This document shows, in pieces, positions 1 to 6,181 of a stretch of 20,993 nt of DNA. Positions within the stretch are counted from its first letter, which is position 1, and the number at the start of each line of letters is the position of its first letter. The notes under the pieces are model-generated. The model was not told the origin of the DNA. It was given only the letters and a program-made list of their open reading frames with translations, and did no database searches. Source of the DNA: Acidimicrobiia bacterium (GTDB lineage: Bacteria; Actinomycetota; Acidimicrobiia; IMCC26256; JAENVU01); the NCBI GenBank assembly GCA_017882945.1, contig JADGON010000414.1, positions 1-20,993 on the forward strand, in the 5' to 3' direction. The position numbers and the translations under genes were made by a program.

Positions 1-107
1 AAGTGCGGGTCGCCCTCCGCCGCCGTCGTGTCGAGGGTCCCACGTTGCTGGAGGACCGTCCCGAACGCGAACGCGACCGCCGCGAGCAGCGCCAGCGCGT
101 CAGCCAC
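1..107 (-). CDS. DMT/EamA-like transporter, N-terminal fragment (cut by window edge)
   Basis: Reading leftward from a GTG at 107-105, 35 codons are open to the edge of the window. They begin VADALALLAAVAFAFGTVL and continue QQRGTLDTTAAEGDPH. A first membrane helix followed by an LQQ-x-G-T-L segment is what I associate with the start of actinobacterial drug/metabolite-type (EamA-like) transporters, which usually have about 280-300 residues and ten helices. Only helix 1 and the following loop are visible, so the substrate is unknown. The start lies 5 nt after the stop of the upstream gene (113-445), which suggests translational coupling. No strong Shine-Dalgarno is evident, so the start is tentative. 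A fragment from the other end of a protein of this type is at the right edge of the window. Confidence 0.6.
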   Translation of the reverse strand, partial: MADALALLAAVAFAFGTVLQQRGTLDTTAAEGDPH

Positions 108-112
108 GGCCG

Positions 113-445
113 CTACCGCGCTCCGCCTGCGACTCTGATCGATGCCTCCGCGACGCCATCCGAGCTGCTGAGGCCACTACGTGTGAGCTGGTGTCCCACG
201 TCCTCGTTGGGCTGGCGTCCCATGACCTGGACCTTCATCGACGCGTCGTGGCAGAGCAGGCGATCGGCCCGACCCTCGACGAGGATGGCGCGGTAGGTCT
301 GGATCCTGGCGGCGGAGGTGTCCTCGATCGCCCGGGTCATGCACCTCTCGACCGCGCCCCCGTCGAGATCGCCATGGCGGGCCTCGAGGCGGGCTCGGAT
401 CGCTGGAAGGGCGGTATGGCAGGGACGCTGGTCGGTCCCATCCAT
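113..445 (-). CDS. Three-helix bundle dimerization domain protein
   Basis: 110-residue soluble protein. ATG at 445-443 is preceded by a good Shine-Dalgarno (GAGGAG, about 6 nt away). The N-terminal half (about residues 15-65) has the pattern I-x2-RL-x6-D then AVERCMTRAIEDTSAARIQ and a closing LVEGRADRLL. It resembles the small actinobacterial three-helix-bundle dimerization family, in which an RL-x-AR start and an AR(I/V)xxFxxxLVExxAR end are conserved. The remainder (about 66-110) is unrelated, low in hydrophobics and probably disordered. There is no enzymatic motif, so a protein-protein interaction role is inferred from the family only. The gene lies between a DUF1269 gene and a DMT-type transporter on the same strand, with the latter only 5 nt downstream. 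Confidence 0.6.
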   Translation of the reverse strand: MDGTDQRPCHTALPAIRARLEARHGDLDGGAVERCMTRAIEDTSAARIQTYRAILVEGRADRLLCHDASMKVQVMGRQPNEDVGHQLTRSGLSSSDGVAEASIRVAGGAR

Positions 446-656
446 AGGATCTCCTCGTTCGGGTTGGAGCGACAGCCGGTGCCTTCGGAAGCCCCTCGAC
501 CGCTTTCAGCCGTCCGCCGATGTCCGCGACCGGTGCGACAACCCGCCAGTGCTGCAAGAACCTGTGCACCTGTAGGGATTGAGCCAGCGGGCAAATCGGT
601 GTGCCGCCGACCCGAAGCGTCTGGCACGTCAGGCGGTTGCGGTGCCGCCAGGTCGA

Positions 657-1121
657 CTACTGCTCGGCTGCTGCCGCTTGCAGCGCCGCCTCGTCGACCA
701 CGTCGTGGCCGGAGGTCGTACCGCCGAGATCCGTGAGGCGTTGCTTCACGGCCGGGGCGTCGTCGATCCTGGCGAGCACACCGACCGCCGCCTTGCCGGC
801 GCCGAGGTCGGCGGTGATCCGCGCCTTGTCCTCGTCGCTGAGCCTCAGGCCCTTGTGATGCAGCCCACCGGCGGCCGTGCCGCCGAGGATGCCGACTCCG
901 ATGGCTGCCGGTCCGAGCAGGACCAGACACGCGCCGATGCCCGCACCTGTGCCCCAGTTCCTGGCGCCGACCTTGTCCACCTTGAGGTTGCCGGTGGCAT
1001 CGAGGACCAGGAGCCCCATCGCGTCGCCGGAGGTGGCTCCCGAGTCCTTCAATGCCGTGGCCGCCGCATCCGCTGCAGGCTCATCGGCGAAGAACGAGAG
1101 CACGAGTTGCTTCTCTGCCAT
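657..1121 (-). CDS. DUF1269 domain-containing membrane protein
   Basis: 154 residues from ATG 1121-1119, with an AGAGGA ribosome site about 6 nt upstream. The layout matches DUF1269: an N-terminal beta-alpha unit (KQLVLSFFADEPAADAAATAL, residues 4-24), a second strand (GLLVLDATGNLKVDKVG, 36-52), a central glycine-rich hydrophobic hairpin (about 57-87, with repeated G-x3-G spacing) and a C-terminal ferredoxin-like segment (AAVGVLARIDDAPAVKQRL, 111-129). The function of the family is unknown; members are often seen with stress or envelope genes. The gene is divergent from the channel locus at 1352-2311 and co-directional with the genes below it, but a 211-nt gap separates it from the next start. 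Confidence 0.8.
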   Translation of the reverse strand: MAEKQLVLSFFADEPAADAAATALKDSGATSGDAMGLLVLDATGNLKVDKVGARNWGTGAGIGACLVLLGPAAIGVGILGGTAAGGLHHKGLRLSDEDKARITADLGAGKAAVGVLARIDDAPAVKQRLTDLGGTTSGHDVVDEAALQAAAAEQ

Positions 1122-1141
1122 GGTTTCCTCTTCTCAGTCGT

Positions 1142-1158
1142 GCGCTGGACGCCAGCGC
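1142..1158. repeat. Small perfect inverted repeat between divergent genes
   Basis: GCGCTGG, a 3-nt ACG loop and CCAGCGC form a perfect 7-bp stem. It lies 21 bp upstream of the DUF1269 start and within the 230-bp divergent region shared with the small membrane protein and potassium channel. It could be an operator or a 5'-leader hairpin; no partner repeat was noticed. Confidence 0.4.
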
Positions 1159-1351
1159 CTTCTGACCAAGTGTCGTCGCACCCCCGGGCGAGGACATCGT
1201 CCAAACGGGGTGAACAGCGTCCGTCCGACGTCCGCGACCGCTTCGGCTGGCTGCTCCGTCTCACCCGATGTGGACGATGTGCGAGGCATGTCGACGATAC
1301 GATGATCGCTCCCATGAGCGACGCCGCGGCTCCACCGGACGCAGGACCGGC

Positions 1352-1558
1352 GTGATCATCGCCTTCGCCGTGGCGCGCCTGCGCGGAAACGGCGGGCACG
1401 AGCCCGCCCAGGGGTTGAAGGGGTTGGCCACCGGGTCACTCGTCATCGTCACGGTGGTTGTCGCGTACATCACGGGCCTGGTCCTCTCCGCTCGTCTCGA
1501 GGGCAAGCGAGCAACCTCCGGGTCCGCACCACTCGGCCCCCGAGGGCGGTCTCGGTGA
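1352..1558 (+). CDS. Small single-pass membrane protein upstream of potassium channel
   Basis: 68 residues if translation starts at GTG 1352, which has AGGA about 7 nt upstream. An in-frame ATG at 1268 would give 96 residues, but its extra N-terminus is arginine-rich and without family character. The sequence has a short basic N-terminal section (ARLRGNGGHEPAQGLKG), one clear membrane helix (LATGSLVIVTVVVAYITGLVL) and a polar, basic tail. I do not recognise a family. The stop is only 18 nt before the start of the potassium channel and lies next to its Shine-Dalgarno, so the two are probably co-transcribed and the small protein may be a channel partner. Coding status rests on the clean hydrophobic helix and position, so confidence is moderate. 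Confidence 0.5.
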   Translation: MIIAFAVARLRGNGGHEPAQGLKGLATGSLVIVTVVVAYITGLVLSARLEGKRATSGSAPLGPRGRSR

Positions 1559-1576
1559 GCACGGGAGGACCCTCGA

Positions 1577-2311
1577 ATGCCAGACCGTGAGCGCAGCAGC
1601 GGCCCTGCCTCGATGCTCCGGCGAATCGTCGCCGGCATCTCATCCTCGGTGGATCACTACGGGCTCGTGCTCCTCCTCATCCTGGTCAGCTACGTCCTGT
1701 CGGTATCGCTCACGCAGAGCTGGGCAGGGTCGGTGGTGCTCCTCGCACAGATCGCCACGGTCTGGGTGGCGCTCTTCGTCTCACGGGCCCGACACAGCCT
1801 GCGTCTGCTCGCCAACATCGCGCTCGCCGTCGCCATCGTGGCGGCGCTGGCCGGCCTCTTCCTCCACCAGAACGTCGACAGTCGGTACCTGCCCGCCGTG
1901 AGCGCGCTGCTCTACGTCGTCGCACCCCTCAGCATCATCCGGCACTTGCTCAGCCGCCCTGCCGTGGACATCCAGACCGTCCTCGGCGCCCTTGCCTCGT
2001 ACCTGCTCATCGGCATGTGCTTCGCGTTCATCTACCGGATGGTGGGCGCGAACCAGTCAGGGGCGTTCTTCGGGTCCGGAGGCGAGGGCACCCTGCCCCA
2101 AGACCTCTTCTTCTCGTTCACCACGTTGACGACCACGGGCTACGGCAACCTCGTACCCGCAACCAACCCGGGCGAGACGCTCGCCGTGGGAGAGATGCTC
2201 ATCGGGCAACTGTTCCTCATCACCGCCGTCGGCAAGGTGATCAACAGCTTCCAGCTCGCCAGGAGACCGGCGACCCCAGCAGCTCTCGGCGAGCCGGATG
2301 CTGACGACTGA
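1577..2311 (+). CDS. Potassium channel family protein (Ion_trans_2 pore)
   Basis: 244 residues from ATG 1577 with GGGAGGAC 7-8 nt upstream. Membrane segments are visible at about 29-47, 51-69, 78-97, 104-122 and 135-156, followed by the pore helix, filter and last helix at about 203-223. The filter TTTGYGN (185-191), in the context FFSFTTLTTTGYGNLVPAT, is the potassium-selectivity signature, so conduction of K+ across the cytoplasmic membrane is a firm call. The segment between the fifth helix and the pore (VGANQSGAFFGSGGEG) is long and glycine-rich. There is no RCK/TrkA_N domain and no regular S4 arginine array, so it is neither obviously ligand-gated nor a canonical voltage sensor. Preceded by a small membrane protein 18 nt upstream and followed by a candidate terminator hairpin. 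Confidence 0.9.
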   Translation: MPDRERSSGPASMLRRIVAGISSSVDHYGLVLLLILVSYVLSVSLTQSWAGSVVLLAQIATVWVALFVSRARHSLRLLANIALAVAIVAALAGLFLHQNVDSRYLPAVSALLYVVAPLSIIRHLLSRPAVDIQTVLGALASYLLIGMCFAFIYRMVGANQSGAFFGSGGEGTLPQDLFFSFTTLTTTGYGNLVPATNPGETLAVGEMLIGQLFLITAVGKVINSFQLARRPATPAALGEPDADD

Positions 2312-2323
2312 CAGCCGGAGTCC

Positions 2324-2363
2324 AGGTGCAGATCTGGGGTAGATCGCCAGACCCGGTGCACCT
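2324..2363 (+). terminator. Hairpin after the potassium channel gene (candidate terminator)
   Basis: AGGTGCA (2324-2330) pairs with TGCACCT (2357-2363). An inner TCTGG (2333-2337) pairs with CCAGA (2347-2351), giving 12 bp in two blocks around an asymmetric internal loop. It starts 12 nt after the channel stop and lies between convergent genes. No T-tract follows, so it is a candidate only. Confidence 0.35.
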
Positions 2364-2504
2364 CCGATCGCTTTCGGCGCCGAGCGTCTCGGATTCGCAA
2401 GCCCCCTGATGCACCCTGCTCGGACCGAATCGCAACACCCATCCTCCGACCTGCTCGGCGAACGATGGCGGCGTGGATGCCCTTGGCGCCGAGGCAGGGC
2501 GCCG

Positions 2505-3179
2505 TCAGGTGAGGGGCGGAATGCCCTTCGCGATCAAGTCGACGCCGAAGACGACGAACAGCACGGCGGTGACCGCGGCGTTGTGCAGCGTGAGCCAGTC
2601 CTTCAGTGAGTCCAGTTCGGCATTCGCGCGTTCGCCGCCGAGGAAGTAGTACACGACCGGGCCGGCGATCGTGAGACTCCCGACAAGGACGAACACGATC
2701 AACGCGACGACGGCGTCACTCGTCGACAGCCCGAGCGCCGCGAGTCCCGTCGCCGCGGCGACGGTCAGGATCAGGTTCTTGGGGTTCACGCCGGCCATGA
2801 GCACACCGAGGCCGAACGCCTTCCCGGGCGAGAGAGTGTCGACACTTGCCATCCACTTCGGCATGTCCGGATCCACACCTGGCGCTGGACGGTTGCGCCA
2901 GTCGCGCGCGGCCAGCACCAACAGGAGTGCGCCGAACACGATGTTCCCCCACGCGATCGTGTCGGCGGTGTTGGTGCTCGTCGCAGCGTTGCTCTGGTCC
3001 GACACGACATAGGCGATGCTGCTCACGACACTCAGCGCGACCACCCAACCGATCAGGAAGGACGGACCATTCACCTTTGCACGCGAGGAGAACAGCATGA
3101 GGATCACGGCGATGACCGACAGGAGACTGATCGCCACGGCGACCGCGTAGGTCAGTACTTCGCTGATGCCTTGCGCCAC
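2505..3179 (-). CDS. GAP family (LysE-like) membrane exporter
   Basis: 224 residues from GTG 3179-3177, with AGGAAGG about 8 nt upstream. Six hydrophobic segments are visible (about 9-30, 40-60, 77-91, 122-150, 156-177 and 200-217). The central motif FGLGVLMAGVNPKNLILTVAA (about 122-142, NPKNL at 132-136) is characteristic of the GAP family in the LysE-type exporter superfamily, named for proteins implicated in export of glycopeptidolipid/peptidoglycolipid in mycobacteria. The cytoplasmic loop ARDWRNRPAPGVDPDMPKWM (91-110) matches the usual family loop. A membrane export role is therefore likely, but the substrate cannot be deduced. The gene is convergent with the channel gene and divergent from the phosphoesterase at 3576, with no operon partner. 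Confidence 0.85.
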   Translation of the reverse strand: MAQGISEVLTYAVAVAISLLSVIAVILMLFSSRAKVNGPSFLIGWVVALSVVSSIAYVVSDQSNAATSTNTADTIAWGNIVFGALLLVLAARDWRNRPAPGVDPDMPKWMASVDTLSPGKAFGLGVLMAGVNPKNLILTVAAATGLAALGLSTSDAVVALIVFVLVGSLTIAGPVVYYFLGGERANAELDSLKDWLTLHNAAVTAVLFVVFGVDLIAKGIPPLT

Positions 3180-3575
3180 GGACCCGCCTTCCTGTCGATG
3201 TCGGGCATCCGCGTGGATCCGGTCGCGCGGTGACGCACGCGAAGCTCGCTGCCGACGTTGCCGCAGTTCTCGGTCGGCCCGACGCTCGGCGAGGCTACCA
3301 GCGGGACAGTCCCCCGCCCGGGCCGGCCGGGTCGCGGCGAATCGAGTCCGCTCGTTGCTGCCAACTCGACCTCACTGGCGATCGGGAGCAGGGTTGACGA
3401 CGCGAGGGCGTCCGGGAACACGTCCGTTCGGGTTGGTCGGGGTTGGCCTGGTCCAAACGTCTGGGTGGTGTTTCGCTCCAAGGCGGGTTACAAGTGTTCT
3501 GACTTCGGTTGTGTCAGCTTCGGTGTCTCACTGGCCGGGGCTGGCCAGCTGTTGCCCAGCCGAAAGGGAGAAGCC
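3180..3575. other. 396-bp intergenic region between divergent genes
   Basis: Holds the start regions of the GAP exporter (leftward) and the lipoprotein phosphoesterase (rightward). The rightward frame is open back to an ATG at 3258, but that extension is arginine-, proline- and glycine-rich with no domain, and the lipoprotein signal and ribosome site begin at 3576, so I treat it as non-coding. A TTGACG at 3394-3399 resembles a -35 box but has no matching -10. I see no riboswitch or RNA gene. Confidence 0.5.
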
Positions 3576-4502
3576 GTGCGCCGTCGATCCCATCTCCGCG
3601 TGCTGTCGGCGCTCCTGGCAGCGTTCGTGCTCGTCTGTTCCGGGTGCAACTACCGGTTCGTGTCCTGGGCGGATTCGCGTGGTTCGTCGAGCGGCACCGT
3701 GAACGCCCCCGTGGTGGCGGGCGAGAGCCGCCAGATCGCACGGAAGAAGCCTGCGTTCACGATGTTTCCCGGCGACCTGTGCGAATCGGGCCCGTCGAAC
3801 GCCTGCATGCTGCAGTGGCTCGGCGCAGCGAACGGTGGCACGAGTGTGAGCAACGGCTTGGCCGACCGCACGTTCATAACCCGCGGCAACCACGACAGCA
3901 GCGGCCTCGCGGTCATAGACGCTTGGCTGAACCCGCAGCGCATCGTCCGGGTCGTCGGTGCCAAGAACTACTCGCGCAACGGCACCGCGTTGAGCTACGG
4001 GTTCGACTTCCTGAACGATCACTTCGTCGCGGTCGACCTCCCCGCCGGTGACGTCTCGTCGATGACGGCCGGCTCGATCGCCTGGCTCGATGCGAACCTC
4101 ACCCAGGCTGACTCGCGTCGGGTCGTCAACGAGTTCCTGTTCTGGCACGGGCCACTCGTGTGCGTGTCGACCTCACACAGCTGCAAGCCGCCCGCGGCGC
4201 TGGTACGGGTGCTCAACAAGCACCCCCGCATCCGCGCCGCGTTCTTCGGCCACGAGCACGTCAACGCGCACGTGCGCCTCACCGCGGCAAACGTGCCCGG
4301 CCTCACGCACCCCTTCGAGGAGTTCGTCGACGGCACCGCCGGTGCGCCGCACTACACCTGCAAGGCCGGCGTGGTCGGCGAGAGCTTCTGCGTCAACTAC
4401 GACGCCTTCGACACCATCGACGTCACCGCCGGCACCACCCACTACACCGTTTCCGTGTTCCGCCTCGGCATCTCCCCGCCGACCAAGGTGTTCAAGTACT
4501 GA
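3576..4502 (+). CDS. Calcineurin-like metallophosphoesterase, predicted lipoprotein
   Basis: 308 residues from GTG 3576, chosen because AGGGAG lies 6 nt upstream and translation then opens with a lipoprotein-type signal: basic MRRRSHLR, hydrophobic core, then VCSGC with Cys24 as the likely lipidated residue (Cys at -3 makes the lipobox imperfect). Metal-site motifs of the calcineurin-like fold follow: GDLC (66-69), GNHD (104-107), WHGP (190-193) and GHEH (225-228). The first motif, normally D-x-H, appears to be D33-S-R in SWADSRG. Expected activity is hydrolysis of a phosphoester outside the membrane; the substrate is unknown. The C-terminal region contains several cysteines (C196, C203, C262, C272) that could form disulfides, in keeping with export. 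The next gene on this strand starts 181 nt downstream. Confidence 0.8.
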   Translation: MRRRSHLRVLSALLAAFVLVCSGCNYRFVSWADSRGSSSGTVNAPVVAGESRQIARKKPAFTMFPGDLCESGPSNACMLQWLGAANGGTSVSNGLADRTFITRGNHDSSGLAVIDAWLNPQRIVRVVGAKNYSRNGTALSYGFDFLNDHFVAVDLPAGDVSSMTAGSIAWLDANLTQADSRRVVNEFLFWHGPLVCVSTSHSCKPPAALVRVLNKHPRIRAAFFGHEHVNAHVRLTAANVPGLTHPFEEFVDGTAGAPHYTCKAGVVGESFCVNYDAFDTIDVTAGTTHYTVSVFRLGISPPTKVFKY

Positions 4503-4642
4503 CAGACCGCACCTTGCGACATGCGTCCAGCCGGTGAAGCGGTGCCACCGACGTGCCGCTCTGGTCGTCGGTCATCGACGCGACAGATTGGCGCTGGCAG
4601 CTGCGGCTGTTCAGGCGCACCATCAAAGGTCGGGAGGCGCAT

Positions 4643-4660
4643 GCCCGGCGCAGGCCGGGC
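4643..4660 (+). repeat. Inverted repeat just before the DUF4389 ribosome site
   Basis: GCCCGG and CCGGGC form a 6-bp stem around a 6-nt loop, ending about 7 nt before the AAGGAG ribosome site of the gene at 4684. It could affect translation initiation or be the base of a terminator for the preceding phosphoesterase. No T-tract is present. Confidence 0.3.
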
Positions 4661-4683
4661 CGACCCTGAAGGAGTGACCGACC

Positions 4684-6132
4684 ATGCGGACCAGTCGGAT
4701 CGTCCTCACGCTGATCGGAGCGACGCTCGCTCTCCTCGGCTTCATGGCCTGCCTCACCGGAGCCACTCTCGTGGTGGTCCACGCCACGCAGCGCGACTCG
4801 TCGGGCTTCTACACCAGCGGCCGACACGTCTACTCCACGCCGACGGCGGCGATCGTGACCCGAGGAGAGATCCACACCGGTGCCACGAGCAACGGTGACT
4901 GGGTTCCCGTGCGACGGCTCGGCACGCTGCGCATACGGGCGACCTCGAGCCAGCCGATCTTCATCGGGGTGGGCCCCAAGAGCGACGTGGATCGCTGGCT
5001 CGCCGGCGTCGAGTACGCCCGCCTGACCGACCTCAGCCTCTGGCCGTTCCACACCGACTACGAGCGACACGCCGGTGTCGCACAGGCGGGAGCACCGACC
5101 GCCCAACCGTTCTGGGTGGCCCAAGCCACGGGTGCTGCTTCCGGGACGCTGCGATGGGACGTCACCGGGGGGAAGTGGGCGCTCGTGGTGATGAACGCCA
5201 ACGGCCGGCCCGGCGTGAAGGTGAATGCCGACGTCGGGGTCCGCACCGGGCTGCTGCTGCCGGTCGGCCTGATCGCCGGCGGGCTCGGGCTCGTCCTGCT
5301 CGCGGGAGGGGTCGGCATGGCTGTCGCCGGGACCCGGGGGGCGCGGGACCTCACCGGCAGCCCCGGGCGCCTTCCCACTCCGACCGACGGCTCCGAGCCG
5401 GCCTACCCGGTCAGGATCGACGGACGGTTGGACGAACCGCTGAGCCGCTGGCTCTGGCTCGTCAAGTGGGTGCTGATCATCCCGCACGTCATCGTCCTGG
5501 CCTTCCTGTGGTCGGCCGTGGTGGTCCTCACCGTGGTGGCGTGGTTCTCCATCGTGTTCACGGGCCGCTACCCGCGGTCGCTCTTCGACTTCAACGTCGG
5601 AGTGATCCGCTGGACCTGGCGGGTCTCCTTCTACACGTTGAGCGCCTTCGGCACCGACCGCTACCCACCGTTCAGCCTCGAGCCCGACCCCGACTACCCG
5701 GCCGATTTCGCCATCGACTACCCGGAGCACCTGTCCCGGGGCCTCGTGTGGGTGAAGTCGTGGCTGTTGGCGATCCCGCAACTCGTGATCGTCGGCATCT
5801 TCGCGGGCGGTCTCGGGGCCAGCTGGAGTGGCACGTCGCGGGTCATGAGCGGCGGCGGGCTCATCGCCGTCATCGCCATCATCGCCGTGGTCGCCCTCGC
5901 GTTCACCGGGCGATACCCACGTGGCATGTTCGACTTCCTGATGGGGCTGAACCGCTGGTGCTACCGGGTGCTGGCGTACGTGGCGCTCATGCGCGACGAG
6001 TACCCGCCGTTCCGATTCGACAGCGGTGGCTCCGACCCCGGCAGCGTAGGCGCCTCCCCGGTCAGTCCCGAGCCGCCCGCCCCGCCGACCGCGCCCCCGC
6101 CGAGCGCGGCTCCCGACCTCGTCGGGCACTGA
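4684..6132 (+). CDS. Membrane protein with two tandem DUF4389 domains
   Basis: 482 residues from ATG 4684, with AAGGAGTGA 8-9 nt upstream. An N-terminal membrane helix (about 6-33) is followed by an extracytoplasmic domain of roughly 150 residues (35-185), rich in beta-type sequence, and a second helix (about 188-216). Two DUF4389 units follow, at about 241-332 and 345-445. Each has a membrane pair and the same landmarks: FTGRYPRSLFDF (292-303) then DRYPPF (325-330), and FTGRYPRGMFDF (407-418) then DEYPPF (438-443). The tail after 447 is proline-, serine- and alanine-rich and probably disordered. The function of DUF4389 is unknown. The N-terminal exposed domain suggests a surface-sensing or binding role, but that is only inference. 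It is convergent with the permease gene, 49 nt away. Confidence 0.85.
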   Translation: MRTSRIVLTLIGATLALLGFMACLTGATLVVVHATQRDSSGFYTSGRHVYSTPTAAIVTRGEIHTGATSNGDWVPVRRLGTLRIRATSSQPIFIGVGPKSDVDRWLAGVEYARLTDLSLWPFHTDYERHAGVAQAGAPTAQPFWVAQATGAASGTLRWDVTGGKWALVVMNANGRPGVKVNADVGVRTGLLLPVGLIAGGLGLVLLAGGVGMAVAGTRGARDLTGSPGRLPTPTDGSEPAYPVRIDGRLDEPLSRWLWLVKWVLIIPHVIVLAFLWSAVVVLTVVAWFSIVFTGRYPRSLFDFNVGVIRWTWRVSFYTLSAFGTDRYPPFSLEPDPDYPADFAIDYPEHLSRGLVWVKSWLLAIPQLVIVGIFAGGLGASWSGTSRVMSGGGLIAVIAIIAVVALAFTGRYPRGMFDFLMGLNRWCYRVLAYVALMRDEYPPFRFDSGGSDPGSVGASPVSPEPPAPPTAPPPSAAPDLVGH

Positions 6133-6181
6133 ACCGACCTGGCACCGAGCCTGCTGTCTCCGGTCAACTCGCGCGCGTCGA

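Noticed and set aside
3394..3422. Promoter for the lipoprotein phosphoesterase from TTGACG
   Set aside because: No -10-like hexamer occurs 16-18 bp downstream.
3258..3575. In-frame upstream extension of the lipoprotein phosphoesterase
   Set aside because: Starting at 3258 would bury the signal peptide about 106 residues inside the protein. The GTG at 3576 has a good ribosome site.
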